Shown: positions 53,092-62,170 of the stretch, in pieces
Numbering within the stretch: position 1 is the stretch's first letter
How the letters are laid out: each line of letters opens with the position of its first letter
Assembly (NCBI RefSeq): GCF_001652265.1
Contig: NZ_LWBS01000077.1
Span: forward strand, 62,001-126,000
DNA length: 64,000 nucleotides
DNA from: Rhizobium leguminosarum
GTDB lineage: Bacteria > Pseudomonadota > Alphaproteobacteria > Rhizobiales > Rhizobiaceae
Direction of reading: 5' to 3'
Program-made: the position numbers and the translations under genes
The notes under the pieces: model-generated
Seen by the model: the letters and a program-made list of their open reading frames with translations, nothing else
Told to the model about the DNA's origin: nothing
Database searches by the model: none

Positions 53092-53846
53092 GGCTGCTCC
53101 GATATGATTTTCGATGGCGCGACCAAGGCGGCGGCAGGAAGGTTGGAAAGTCCCGCACGCCGCCGCGTGATGCTCCGCTCGAGGCGATTTGCGAAGTAGG
53201 TGAGCGTCCAGCAGATGGCGAAGTAGACAATCGCCAGAATGAGGAAGACCTGGAAAGGCTGGGTCAGGAGCTGGTTGTTGACCTGGCTTGCGGCAAAGGT
53301 CAGGTCCGGCACGTTGATCACGTAGCCGAGCGTCGTGTCCTTGATCGTCGAGACGAATGTCGAGATGATGCTCGGGATCATGTTGTAGAGCGCCTGCGGC
53401 AGGATGATGAAGCGCATCGCACCTAAATAACCGTGACCAAGCGCACGTCCCGCGTCCATCTGGCCTGGTCCGAGCGTAACGATGCCGGCACGGACGACTT
53501 CGCTTAGGAACGCGCTTTGATAGACCACGAGCGTCGTCAGCATCGTCACGAAGCTCGGCACATCGGCGCCGGTCAGCAGCGGAACGAGGAAATAGCTCCA
53601 CAGGATGAGCATCAAGAGCGGCACGCCTCTGGTGAAATAGACCAGTGCCGTGACCGGCCAGCGCAGCAGCGGCGACCTGGAGAGCCGCGCCAATGCGAAC
53701 AGGATGCTGACCGGAAAGGCGAGTGCGATGCTGAGTGCAGAAAGGATCAGCGTATTGGCGAGCCCGCCAAGCGGCCCATTCGGATATTGGCCGATCAGCA
53801 GCAGCAGCCAGTAGTCTTGGACGATGGCGATCATATCGTGGATCAT
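53088..53846 (-). CDS. Amino-acid-type ABC transporter permease 2
   Basis: The 252-residue permease has about five membrane segments and the loop [30 protein letters not shown] (in pieces). Four-base overlaps with both neighbouring genes show coupled translation. Confidence 0.9.
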   Translation of the reverse strand: MIHDMIAIVQDYWLLLLIGQYPNGPLGGLANTLILSALSIALAFPVSILFALARLSRSPLLRWPVTALVYFTRGVPLLMLILWSYFLVPLLTGADVPSFVTMLTTLVVYQSAFLSEVVRAGIVTLGPGQMDAGRALGHGYLGAMRFIILPQALYNMIPSIISTFVSTIKDTTLGYVINVPDLTFAASQVNNQLLTQPFQVFLILAIVYFAICWTLTYFANRLERSITRRRAGLSNLPAAALVAPSKIISEQP

Positions 53847-54550
53847 GCTCGCGCACTCCTGGCAGGATCGGTGCGCATCGACAGATAGGCGCCGATGCTC
53901 ATGATCACGAGCGAGAAGAAGAGGTAGAGAACCGTGCCGATCAGGTAGATCTCGAAGGTCCGGAAGCTGAGGTTCTCGATTTCCTTGACGGCATGCGTCA
54001 GTTCCGAGGCTCCGATGACGACAGCGAGACTGCTGTTCTTGAACAGGGAAACGCTGTGATTGATGAGCGGCGGCAGCGCGTTGCGCACGCCCTGCGGCAT
54101 GATGACGAAACGCATCGCCGAGACATAGCCGTGGCCAAGTGCGCGGGCTGCCTGCATTTGGCCGGGGCTGACCGAGCGCACGCCCGAACGAAGATCTTCG
54201 CTGAAATAGGCCGCCTGGCCGAGCCCGAGCCCGATCACCGCGAAGATGGCCTCGGCATTATGGACGGCCAGCCATTCGGCTACTCCGCTTGGCATCAGGG
54301 TGAAAATCCCGAAATACCACAGCATCAGCTGAACCAGGGTGGGGACGTTGCGGTGGTAGGAAACGTAAGCGGCGACTAACGGATCACCGAAGCGAAAGGG
54401 CGACAAACGCAAAGCCAGCAGCAGAAGTGCCAGCGCCATCGCCATAGACCAGGAGCCGGCATAGATGATGAAGGTCATCTCGATGCCATGCAGCAGCATG
54501 GCGGTATATTCCGGATTTCCGAGGATTGCCGAAAGGTCGAAACCGCTCAC
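53843..54550 (-). CDS. Amino-acid-type ABC transporter permease 1
   Basis: The 235-residue permease has about five membrane segments and the loop [29 protein letters not shown] (in pieces). It overlaps the SDR gene upstream and the second permease downstream by four bases each. Confidence 0.9.
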   Translation of the reverse strand: MSGFDLSAILGNPEYTAMLLHGIEMTFIIYAGSWSMAMALALLLLALRLSPFRFGDPLVAAYVSYHRNVPTLVQLMLWYFGIFTLMPSGVAEWLAVHNAEAIFAVIGLGLGQAAYFSEDLRSGVRSVSPGQMQAARALGHGYVSAMRFVIMPQGVRNALPPLINHSVSLFKNSSLAVVIGASELTHAVKEIENLSFRTFEIYLIGTVLYLFFSLVIMSIGAYLSMRTDPARSARA

Positions 54551-55326
54551 GGGCTTGGCTCCCCGGATTGATCCGGCTTCGCCGAAGGCTGGGGCTTTGC
54601 CGTCTGCAGGCCGCCCATGACCTGCAGCGTCGGCGTGATCTCCATGTGTCCGATGTTGACGGCGACGGGGGCTGCTATGGCGAAGGCAATCGCGTCGGCG
54701 ATATCGGCCGCCTGCGGCAGTTCGAAGCCGTCGATGAACCTTTCGCGGATACTGGGGTCATCGCCGTGGACGTGATTGAAGATATCAGTGGCGACCCGGC
54801 CGGGGCAGATTTCCGTGACCCGTACTCGCTTGCCGAAAGCGTCGATACGCAGCTGATTGGACAGCATGCTCACCCCTGCCTTGGTGGCGTGATAGGATGA
54901 GTTGCCGCCGAAATTGTAGGCGCCGGCGATCGACGAGATGTTGATGACGTGTCCGCGGTCCCGAGCCACCATACCGGGCACGACCAGCCGGCAGATGTGC
55001 AGGACCGCCCGCAGATTGACGTCGACGATGAGATCGATATCGCCCTCGTCGGCTTCCAGGAACTTCTTCGGCCGGTCGACGCCGGCATTGTTGACGAGAA
55101 TATCGAACTCCACCTGACGTGTGAGCTCTGCCATGGCCTGACGGTCGGTCACATCGATGACGTGGGCGATGCAGCCCGTCCGCGCGGCCAGCTGCTGCAA
55201 CGCTTCGGCGCTGCGGGCGACCGCATGGACCTCGATGTTCTCCCGGCGGAACCGCTCCACCACGGCTGCGCCGATACCGGAGGATGCGCCGGTCACCAGT
55301 GCGGTCTTGTAGTCGGAGAATGGCAT
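54547..55326 (-). CDS. Short-chain dehydrogenase/reductase
   Basis: The 259-residue classical SDR has TGASSGIG (cofactor), NNAG, catalytic Ser in INISSIAG, and YHATK (Tyr, Lys). The C-terminus carries a Pro/Ser/Lys-rich tail. As first gene of the operon, four bases overlapping the ABC permease, it probably oxidises the imported compound or reduces its keto product. It is divergent from a LysR-type regulator. Substrate unknown. Confidence 0.86.
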   Translation of the reverse strand: MPFSDYKTALVTGASSGIGAAVVERFRRENIEVHAVARSAEALQQLAARTGCIAHVIDVTDRQAMAELTRQVEFDILVNNAGVDRPKKFLEADEGDIDLIVDVNLRAVLHICRLVVPGMVARDRGHVINISSIAGAYNFGGNSSYHATKAGVSMLSNQLRIDAFGKRVRVTEICPGRVATDIFNHVHGDDPSIRERFIDGFELPQAADIADAIAFAIAAPVAVNIGHMEITPTLQVMGGLQTAKPQPSAKPDQSGEPSP

Positions 55327-55401
55327 TGTCGTTCCCTTGTTGTTGATTGAGACAGTAGCGAAGCTTAAACCCCTTGCCTAAGACCGATTATCTCTGGAGC
55401 A

Positions 55402-55416
55402 ATAAGCAACGGTTAT
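55402..55416. promoter_or_regulatory. LysR-type T-N11-A box
   Basis: ATAAGCAACGGTTAT, between the divergent SDR and LysR genes, fits the T-N11-A pattern inside an interrupted dyad (ATAA...TTAT). This is the usual form of a LysR-family binding site; the assignment is by position. Confidence 0.5.
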
Positions 55417-55583
55417 GGAGCCGGCGCAGGCTGCTGAAGAAGAGAAAGAGCTGATGCCGGGCATCACCTCGCGGCGTCCGTGCCTCAGTCAGTCCCCGGT
55501 TCTGGCGACCGCGTCGCGTTGCAAAAGCAATGCGCCTCTGCAAACATGTAAGCCGCGCAGATCAGAACGGTACCCCGATCCTC

Positions 55584-56489
55584 ATGGACATCAGACGCCT
55601 CAAATCCTTCATCGTGATCGTCGACAGCGGCAGCATCACGCGAGCGGCGGACCTTTTGCATATCGCCCAGCCGGCCCTCAGCCAGCAGCTTGCCGCACTG
55701 GAGGAGCATTTTGGCCACAAGCTGCTGATCCGCAGCCAGCAGGGCGTCAGCATGACCGATGCGGGACATGCAGTGTACCGCCATGCGCAGATTATCCTTC
55801 GGCAGATGGAGCAGGCGCAAGCGGATGCATCCGCAGCCGGCAATTCGCTTGCCGGCCGTGTGTCCGTCGGCCTCGTGCCCTTCAGCAGTGCGGCCACGCT
55901 GTCGGTCGACCTCCTGGCGGAGACCCGCAAACGGCATCCCGGTATTCTGCTGCACCTGACCGAAAGCGTCGGCCAGACCTATAGCCAGATGATCATGAAC
56001 GGCCGACTGGAGATGGCGCTTCTCCATGGAACCGGACCGATCAAGGGCGTCCGGTTCGAGCCGATCCTGAGCGAAGAGTTTTTCCTTGTCGCCCATCGGG
56101 ACTTTGCGATCGAAGCGGATGCGAAACCCGTTCCGGTCAATGCTCTCGACGGGATGCCGCTGCTGTTGCCGCCGGCCTATAATTTCGTCCGCCGCGCGGT
56201 CGATACCGCCTTCACGCGCACCCGCACCAATTTGAAAGTCGTGGCGGAAGTCGAAATCGTCCGCACCCTCGCCCGGGCGGTGGGCAGCGGTCTCGGCGCG
56301 ACGATCATGCCGAAAGCCATCGCCGACCGCATCGTATCGGAATCGAGTGAGCCGCTGATCTGCCGGCTCGTCTCGCCGCGAATAGAAGAAACCCTGTCGC
56401 TGTGCGTTTCCGACCAGAATCCCTTGTCGGAACCGGCCCTCGCCGTCCGCGACATCCTTCTTGAATTGACCGCGCGGCTGAAAAGCTAG
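55584..56489 (+). CDS. LysR-family transcriptional regulator
   Basis: The 301-residue protein has the N-terminal helix-turn-helix (SGSITRAADLLHIAQPALSQQLAALEEHFGHKLL, residues about 16-50, in pieces) and a LysR substrate domain (GRVSVGLVPFSSAATLS). The N-terminus and domain resemble the Nac/CynR-like group. ATG 55584 gives the standard MDIRRLKSF start. It probably controls the divergent SDR/ABC operon. Its TAG stop lies at the edge of a RIME-like repeat. Confidence 0.9.
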   Translation: MDIRRLKSFIVIVDSGSITRAADLLHIAQPALSQQLAALEEHFGHKLLIRSQQGVSMTDAGHAVYRHAQIILRQMEQAQADASAAGNSLAGRVSVGLVPFSSAATLSVDLLAETRKRHPGILLHLTESVGQTYSQMIMNGRLEMALLHGTGPIKGVRFEPILSEEFFLVAHRDFAIEADAKPVPVNALDGMPLLLPPAYNFVRRAVDTAFTRTRTNLKVVAEVEIVRTLARAVGSGLGATIMPKAIADRIVSESSEPLICRLVSPRIEETLSLCVSDQNPLSEPALAVRDILLELTARLKS

Positions 56490-56575
56490 GGCATGATGCC
56501 GAAAAGTGTGAGCGGTTTTCGGACGACATCATGCTCCATTTCTTTGCTTTAGATCTGAATTCAGATCTAAAGAGT
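56486..56575 (+). repeat. RIME-like repeat, copy C (two palindromes)
   Basis: The first half (56486-56535) matches copies A and B in inverse orientation (GCATGATGCCGAAAAGTG, GCGGTTTTCGG). The second palindrome is a perfect 26-base dyad at 56547-56572, centred on GAATTC. The initial CTAG includes the TAG stop of the LysR-type gene. The repeat separates this gene from the convergent aminotransferase gene. Confidence 0.82.
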
Positions 56576-56583
56576 GACGCCGA

Positions 56584-57786
56584 TCAGCGCATATCCCTGC
56601 AGAATTGGGCTATGCGCGCGCAGCCTTCGCCGAGTTTCTCCATGCTCGTAGCGTAGGAAATGCGAAAGAACGGGCTCATTGCGTAAGCCGCTCCTTGCAC
56701 GGTCGCGACATGATGCTCTTCCACGAGCGCCATAACGAAATCGACGTCGGTCTCGATCTTTCGCCCGCCCTTGCTGGTCTTGCCGATCAGCCCCGAGATA
56801 TTCGGGTAGAGGTAGAAGGCGCCTTCGGGCCTGTGGCAGCGCAGCCCGTCCACCTCCGACAATCTGTCGAGGACGAAGTCGCGTCTTTCCTTGTAGATCG
56901 CGGCACGCTCCTTCAACAGATCCTGAGGCCCGTCCAGGGCAGCGGTCGCCGCAGCCTGGGTCAGCGTCGCGATGCCGCCGCCATTCTGCCCGTTGACGTT
57001 GCTGATGGCGGAGATCAGCTCTTTCGGCCCGGCACAAAAGCCGAGCCGCCAGCCTGTCATCGCGTAAGCCTTGGAGACGCCGTTCATCGTCAGGACGCGA
57101 TCATAGAGCCTGGGCTCGACTTCGGCGATCGTGCAGAACTGGAAGTCGTCATAGACCAGATGTTCATAGATATCGTCGGTCATGATCCAGACATTGTGAT
57201 GACGCAGCATGACCTCAGCGATGGCAGCCATCTCTGCCCGGGAGCAGGCTGCACCGGTCGGATTGTTCGGGAAATTCAGGAAGAGCCATTTGGTGCGCGG
57301 CGTGATCGCTGCCTCCAGATCTTCCGGACGCAGCTTGAAGCCGGCCTGCTCGTGGCAGGGGACGGCGACCGGGACGCCACCGGCGAATTTGACGATATCG
57401 GCGTAACTGACCCAGGAGGGTGTCGGAATGACGACCTCGTCGCCCGGATTGCAGGTTGCCAGCATGGCATTGAAGATCACCTGCTTGCCGCCGCCCGACA
57501 CGACGATCTGGCTGGCATCATAGTCGAGATTATTGTCCCGTTTGAACTTCCTGATGATGGCGGATTTGAGCGCCGGTGTGCCGTCCATCGGAGGATATTT
57601 CGTATCGCCCGCAAGAGCTGCCGCATGAGCCGCCTCGATCGCGTGCGCCGGAGTGGGGAAATCCGGCTCGCCGGACGAGAGGCTGACGACCTTGATGCCG
57701 TTGGCGGCCAGTTCCCTGGCGCGCTGGGTCATGGCGGCGGATGCGGATATGGAGACGTTTTTCAGGCGGTCTGATATGACGGACAT
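56584..57786 (-). CDS. Class I aspartate/aromatic-type aminotransferase
   Basis: The 400-residue PLP enzyme has NFPNNPTGA (Asn), the Asp in TDDIYEH, the PLP lysine in GVSKAYAMTGWRLGF and the carboxylate-binding Arg in FRISYAT. The N-terminal LSSGEPDFPTP is typical of AspC/AatA of alphaproteobacteria. It probably interconverts aspartate or glutamate and keto acids. It is the last gene of the 5-oxoprolinase/carboxylase operon, 61 bases after pxpA; a role downstream of glutamate release from 5-oxoproline is plausible. Confidence 0.9.
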   Translation of the reverse strand: MSVISDRLKNVSISASAAMTQRARELAANGIKVVSLSSGEPDFPTPAHAIEAAHAAALAGDTKYPPMDGTPALKSAIIRKFKRDNNLDYDASQIVVSGGGKQVIFNAMLATCNPGDEVVIPTPSWVSYADIVKFAGGVPVAVPCHEQAGFKLRPEDLEAAITPRTKWLFLNFPNNPTGAACSRAEMAAIAEVMLRHHNVWIMTDDIYEHLVYDDFQFCTIAEVEPRLYDRVLTMNGVSKAYAMTGWRLGFCAGPKELISAISNVNGQNGGGIATLTQAAATAALDGPQDLLKERAAIYKERRDFVLDRLSEVDGLRCHRPEGAFYLYPNISGLIGKTSKGGRKIETDVDFVMALVEEHHVATVQGAAYAMSPFFRISYATSMEKLGEGCARIAQFCRDMR

Positions 57787-57847
57787 CGGGATGGTCCTTC
57801 GATGAGAGATTGGAACGGGAGACCGCCCGCAGGCGATCAGGATTGTG

Positions 57848-58615
57848 TCAGTCGGCGAGTTCGGCAGCAGGCGCGAGGGTCGCGCCCGTGGCTTCGATCT
57901 CGCCGCGCACGATGCCGGCAAGCTCGAGGGCGCCGGGTGTGTCGCTGTGGACGAGAATGGAGCGGGCCGGCATCGCAATCACGGCGCCGTCGATCGTCTC
58001 GACGGTTCCCTTGAGGAGGAATTGTCGCACACGCGCACGCATCGAGGCCTCGTCCTTGATGACAGCGCCAGCGAGCCCGCGCGCGACAAGTCTGCCCTCG
58101 GCGTCATAGGCCCGGTCGGCGAGGAAAAGCGCCAGCGTCTTCAAACGCGCGCGTTTGGCCGCCTGCTGAATCTCGCTGCCATGGGTCACGAAGACGACGA
58201 GACCGGCATCGACCGTGGCGATCGCATCCATCATCAGATCGGCCAGCACAGGATCGCGATTGACCATATTGCCCATGGCCGCGTGGAAGCTGATATGGGA
58301 GACAGTGACTCCCTCGGCTTTGGCGATCGCCATCAGTGCGCCGAGCTGATAGAGCATCTGCTGGCGAAGCTCGTCTGCCGGGAACGGTATTTCGCGGCGG
58401 CCGAAGCCGAGCCGGTCGGGCAAGCCCGGATGCGCGCCGATGCCGACGCCGTTCAGTTTCGCAAGCCGGACCATGCGCCCCATTGTATCGGGATCGCCAC
58501 CGTGGAAACCGCAGGCGATGTTGGCCGACGAGATGAGTTTCATCATCGCTTCGTCGTCGCACAGCCGGTAGGGACCAAATCCTTCGCCCATGTCGGAATT
58601 CAGATCGATCTTCAT
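57848..58615 (-). CDS. pxpA: 5-oxoprolinase subunit A (LamB/YcsF family)
   Basis: The 255-residue protein starts MKIDLNSDMGEGFG and contains ANIACGFHGGDPDTM and GIGAHPGLPDRLGFGRR, the signature of LamB/YcsF/PxpA. With PxpB and PxpC it forms the ATP-dependent 5-oxoprolinase that opens pyroglutamate to glutamate. It follows pxpC by 54 bases. Confidence 0.93.
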   Translation of the reverse strand: MKIDLNSDMGEGFGPYRLCDDEAMMKLISSANIACGFHGGDPDTMGRMVRLAKLNGVGIGAHPGLPDRLGFGRREIPFPADELRQQMLYQLGALMAIAKAEGVTVSHISFHAAMGNMVNRDPVLADLMMDAIATVDAGLVVFVTHGSEIQQAAKRARLKTLALFLADRAYDAEGRLVARGLAGAVIKDEASMRARVRQFLLKGTVETIDGAVIAMPARSILVHSDTPGALELAGIVRGEIEATGATLAPAAELAD

Positions 58616-58669
58616 CGGTTCTTCCTTTTGACGGCTGGTATGTCTTTGTGTTCCCGCATGCCGCCCATA

Positions 58670-59665
58670 TCAGGCCATCGCCTTCAGGGCGCGCTTGACC
58701 ATTCGGGATGTCTGCCTGACGTCGTCGACATAGCGGGCGATAGCCTGCTCCACCTTGCGTGCCTCCGCATGCGTCGAGCGAACGAACTTCAGGCGGGCGC
58801 CGATGCGGGCTTGGCCGAGCCGCCAGAGATCGCATTCGATCACGCCGGCGATCTTCGGATATCCGCCGGCAGTGTTGGCATCGCTCATCTGCACGATCGG
58901 TTCGCCGCCGGGCGGAACCTGGATCACGCCGGGCACGACGCCGTGGGAGCGCATCTCGATGGACGCCGTCGGCTTGATCGGCTCGCCTGACAGCCGGTAG
59001 CCCGTCCGGTCGCTTCGGGAGGAAATCCTCCAGGTCCGGCTCCAGAAAGCTTCGCCATCGCCTGCGAAAAGATCGTGCTCGCCAGCCGGCAGGGCGCGGA
59101 TCGGCAGCGTGCCGTCGACAGCAGCCGGGAAGACATCGCGCAGTGCCACGGCCGGTTCGACGACGGCGAGACCCGAGGCCGGCAGCATGGCGATCTCTGC
59201 GTCCTCGCCGACCGCGAACCGATCGCCCTTCTCCAGAGGCCGGCCGGCATTGCCGCCGAAACCGCCGCGCAGCGACGTGCTTCGCGAACCCATGACAATG
59301 GGAATATCCAGCCCGCCTCCGAGCGAGATATAGGAGCGCGCCAGCCGCGGGGGCTGCTTCAGTTCGAGAACCTGTCCGGGCTCCGCGACGTAGGCGCACC
59401 AGGGAAGCAGTTCCGATCCGTCGAGATGAGGATTGCCGTCGGCGCCGGTCACGGCAAAGACCACGCGCTGCTCGAAACGCAGGCCGAACGGGAAGGTCTG
59501 CACCTCTATCGCGGCGGCATTTTCGTCATTGCCGACGAGAATGTTGCCGATCCGGACCGCCAACGGATCCATCGCGCCGCTGGCCGATACGCCGATGTCG
59601 CGATAGCCGGGGCGGCCAAGATCCTGCACGGTGTTGAACGGACCGCTTTCCAAGATCTCGATCAT
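58670..59665 (-). CDS. pxpC: 5-oxoprolinase subunit C (biotin-dependent carboxyltransferase-like, AHS2)
   Basis: The 331-residue protein has GPFNTVQDLGRPGYRDIGVSASGAMD and SDRTGYRLSGEPI, typical of the KipA/AHS2 family shared by PxpC and urea carboxylase. It overlaps pxpB by four bases. With PxpB it probably forms the ATP-dependent part of the enzyme. Confidence 0.93.
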   Translation of the reverse strand: MIEILESGPFNTVQDLGRPGYRDIGVSASGAMDPLAVRIGNILVGNDENAAAIEVQTFPFGLRFEQRVVFAVTGADGNPHLDGSELLPWCAYVAEPGQVLELKQPPRLARSYISLGGGLDIPIVMGSRSTSLRGGFGGNAGRPLEKGDRFAVGEDAEIAMLPASGLAVVEPAVALRDVFPAAVDGTLPIRALPAGEHDLFAGDGEAFWSRTWRISSRSDRTGYRLSGEPIKPTASIEMRSHGVVPGVIQVPPGGEPIVQMSDANTAGGYPKIAGVIECDLWRLGQARIGARLKFVRSTHAEARKVEQAIARYVDDVRQTSRMVKRALKAMA

Positions 59666-60369
59666 AGCTCAATCCTCGCCGGCAGGAACCGCACCGTATC
59701 TCCCGGCGCCATCATGGCGGGGCTCGGCAAGGTAGGGTCGAACATCTGCAGTGTCGCGAAGCCGATGGAATTCCAGCCGTTCGGACCTGTGAGCATGGCG
59801 ACGCCGGTCTGCATGCCGCCGATGGTCACGCAGCCCTTCTGCATCTTCAGCGAGGGCACGGTCTTTCGCGGCATGTAGATGCGCGGGTCGAGACCATGCA
59901 GATAACCGAAGCCGGGAGCGCTGCCCAAGGCGAAGACACGGTAGGTCGCTTCATGATGGATGCGGACAACTTCGCGATCGCTCAAGCCCGAGAGATTGCA
60001 AAGGGCCGGCAGATCCGTCGCATATTCGCCGCCATAATCGACGGGAATCTCGATGGTCTTGCCCTTGAGATCGATGCTGCGGGCATTCTCCCATGCCTCC
60101 AGCAGCCGGGCGACCACCGCATCAGGATCCTCGGGCGTCTCCTTGAAGATCACCAGCAGGTTGGTCATGCCGGGAATGTTTTCCGCAAGGTCCGGCCAGC
60201 CCTTCACCGTCTGGGACAGAGCCCAGATCCGCCGCTGCGGGATGAGATCGAAATCACCAGGCGCCTCGAGCAGGAAGGATCTGGCGCCGATCGAGGAAAC
60301 CCGCGCCTGGCTTTTGGTGGCCGGAACGATCTCGCGTTGCGATGCATGTCTGTTCGTCGTGGCGATCAT
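59662..60369 (-). CDS. pxpB: 5-oxoprolinase subunit B (AHS1/KipI family)
   Basis: The 235-residue protein has EIPVDYGGEYATDLPALCNLSGLSDREVVRIH and GSAPGFGYLHGLDPRIYMPR (in pieces), the landmarks of AHS1/KipI/PxpB. It has a longer N-terminus than Bacillus KipI. It overlaps neighbouring genes by four bases on both sides. Confidence 0.93.
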   Translation of the reverse strand: MIATTNRHASQREIVPATKSQARVSSIGARSFLLEAPGDFDLIPQRRIWALSQTVKGWPDLAENIPGMTNLLVIFKETPEDPDAVVARLLEAWENARSIDLKGKTIEIPVDYGGEYATDLPALCNLSGLSDREVVRIHHEATYRVFALGSAPGFGYLHGLDPRIYMPRKTVPSLKMQKGCVTIGGMQTGVAMLTGPNGWNSIGFATLQMFDPTLPSPAMMAPGDTVRFLPARIEL

Positions 60370-60788
60370 GATGGCAGCTCGATTTCGAACAGAGGATCGC
60401 CAAAGCCGACCAGCGCGCCGGGCTCGGCGAGCAGCCTGGTCAAAACACCGGAACGACCGGGGCGAAGGGGAAGCAGGATATGCCCTACCCCGACAAAGCC
60501 GACGATATCCGCATCTGATACGGAGCGCGGCAGATTTTGCGGCGTGGCGGAGGTCGGATGCTCGACACAGAAGCGGCCTGCCATCGGCGCCTTCACGACA
60601 GCCGGTGTGAAACCGGGAGCACAGGGCATCGCTTCGGTCGAGCTGATCCGGGCGCCGTCTTTTCCAGCGACGATAATGCGAAGCTGTCCGCCCGGCCGGG
60701 AGATTTCGAGACCGTCCACACCGGCCGCCGTCAGCGCCTCGGTGAGCAATGCGATGGTCGCCGGATCGCTGAAATCGATCGCGCTCAT
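60366..60788 (-). CDS. BCCP-like protein lacking the biotin-accepting lysine
   Basis: The 140-residue protein has the N-terminal helical part of BCCP-type proteins (about 1-40), a linker and a C-terminal biotinyl/lipoyl-like domain (about 65-139; VKAPMAGRF, GDPLFEIEL). Where BCCP has the EAMKM-type motif, this protein has VGVGHILLPLRPGRSG, with no Met-Lys; it should not be biotinylated. The start at 60788 overlaps accC by four bases. It may be a structural or regulatory partner of the carboxylase or of PxpBC. A second protein with an intact motif is encoded at 62170-62613. Confidence 0.78.
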   Translation of the reverse strand: MSAIDFSDPATIALLTEALTAAGVDGLEISRPGGQLRIIVAGKDGARISSTEAMPCAPGFTPAVVKAPMAGRFCVEHPTSATPQNLPRSVSDADIVGFVGVGHILLPLRPGRSGVLTRLLAEPGALVGFGDPLFEIELPS

Positions 60789-62170
60789 GCCGCCCTCCGC
60801 AGTTTCAGCCATTGTTCGAGATAGTGAATGTCCGTCTCGCCCTGCGCGAACGGACCGTCCTCGAACAGGGTGCGCAGGAAGGGGATATTGGTGGAAATCC
60901 CCTCGACCTCAGTGCCGGCAAGCGCTTCGCGCATTCTTGCCATCGCTTCCGCCCGCGTCGGCGCATGGACGATCAGCTTGGCGATCAGCGAATCGTAATA
61001 GGGCGAGACCTTGTAGCCGGCATGAATATGCGTATCGACGCGGATGCCTGCCCCCGCCGGCAAAGCCAGATGGGTGACGACACCCGCCGACGGCAGGAAG
61101 CTATCCGGATCCTCGGCGTTGATGCGGCATTCGAAGGAATGGCCTTCGCAGGTCACATCGCCTTGGGTGAGATCGAAAACGTGACCCTGAGCCACCCTTA
61201 TCTGCGCCTGGACGATATCGACACCGCTCGTCATCTCGGTGACGGGATGCTCGACCTGAAGTCGCGTATTCATCTCGATGAAATAGAAAGCACCGTCCTC
61301 ATAGAGGAATTCGAAGGTTCCGACACCCCGATAGCCGATCTGAAGGCACGCCTGCACACAGGCCATGCCGACCGGCTGGATGATGTCGGGCGCGATTCCC
61401 GCCGCCGGTGCCTCCTCCACCACTTTCTGATGGCGGCGCTGCATCGAGCAATCCCGATGTCCGAGCCACACGGCATTGCCGTGATCGTCGCAAATAACCT
61501 GTATCTCGATGTGGCGCGGATGCTCTAAGAATTTCTCCATGTAGAGCAAGGGTGAGCCGAAGGCCTTGCGGGCCTCTTCCCGTGTCAGCGCAATTGCTTC
61601 ATGGAGCAAATCGGCCTTTGGCACGACGCGCATGCCGCGTCCGCCGCCGCCGCCAGCTGCCTTGATGATGACAGGATATCCGATTTCCAGCGCTATGCGC
61701 TCGATCGTGGCGGGGTCATCGGGCAGCGCGGTGTCCGGACCGGGAACGCAGGGGACGCCGGCCGCCATCATTGCCCGTTTTGCCGAGATCTTGTCGCCCA
61801 TGATCGCAATCGAGGAAGATGTCGGACCAATGAAGATCAGCCCGGCCTTTTCGACGGCGTCGGCGAAGACGGCGTTTTCCGACAGAAAACCGTAACCCGG
61901 ATGAATGGCGCCTGCACCGGCCAGACGCGCCGCCAGAAGGATGGCATCCTGATTAAGGTAGCTCTTGGGAGCACTCGACGGACCAATGCACAGAAAGCTG
62001 TCGGCGGTGCTGCCGTAAGGCGCTTCCCTGTCCGCCTCGGAGCAGATGGCGACCGTCTTCAGGCCGAGCTCGCGGCAGGCGCGCTTGATCCGGACTGCGA
62101 TCTCGCCGCGGTTAGCGATCAGAACGGTATCGAAGCGGCCGGCCGCAGACTGTTCAGGCGTTTCCAACAT
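60785..62170 (-). CDS. accC: Biotin carboxylase (acetyl-CoA carboxylase AccC type)
   Basis: The 461-residue ATP-grasp enzyme has the N-terminal VLIANRGEIAVRIKRACRE, the glycine-rich KAAGGGGGRGMRVV, and the active-site stretch EMNTRLQVEHPVTEM. It carboxylates biotin on BCCP using bicarbonate and ATP. Most genomes have another accC for fatty-acid synthesis, so this copy probably serves a dedicated complex with products of this operon. Its start overlaps the BCCP stop by one base. Confidence 0.93.
   Translation of the reverse strand: MLETPEQSAAGRFDTVLIANRGEIAVRIKRACRELGLKTVAICSEADREAPYGSTADSFLCIGPSSAPKSYLNQDAILLAARLAGAGAIHPGYGFLSENAVFADAVEKAGLIFIGPTSSSIAIMGDKISAKRAMMAAGVPCVPGPDTALPDDPATIERIALEIGYPVIIKAAGGGGGRGMRVVPKADLLHEAIALTREEARKAFGSPLLYMEKFLEHPRHIEIQVICDDHGNAVWLGHRDCSMQRRHQKVVEEAPAAGIAPDIIQPVGMACVQACLQIGYRGVGTFEFLYEDGAFYFIEMNTRLQVEHPVTEMTSGVDIVQAQIRVAQGHVFDLTQGDVTCEGHSFECRINAEDPDSFLPSAGVVTHLALPAGAGIRVDTHIHAGYKVSPYYDSLIAKLIVHAPTRAEAMARMREALAGTEVEGISTNIPFLRTLFEDGPFAQGETDIHYLEQWLKLRRAA

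Noticed and set aside
52327..53856. Long frame spanning the GlnQ-type ATPase and part of the upstream permease gene
   Set aside because: Only the part from 53091 down is ATPase; the rest is the permease gene read in another frame.
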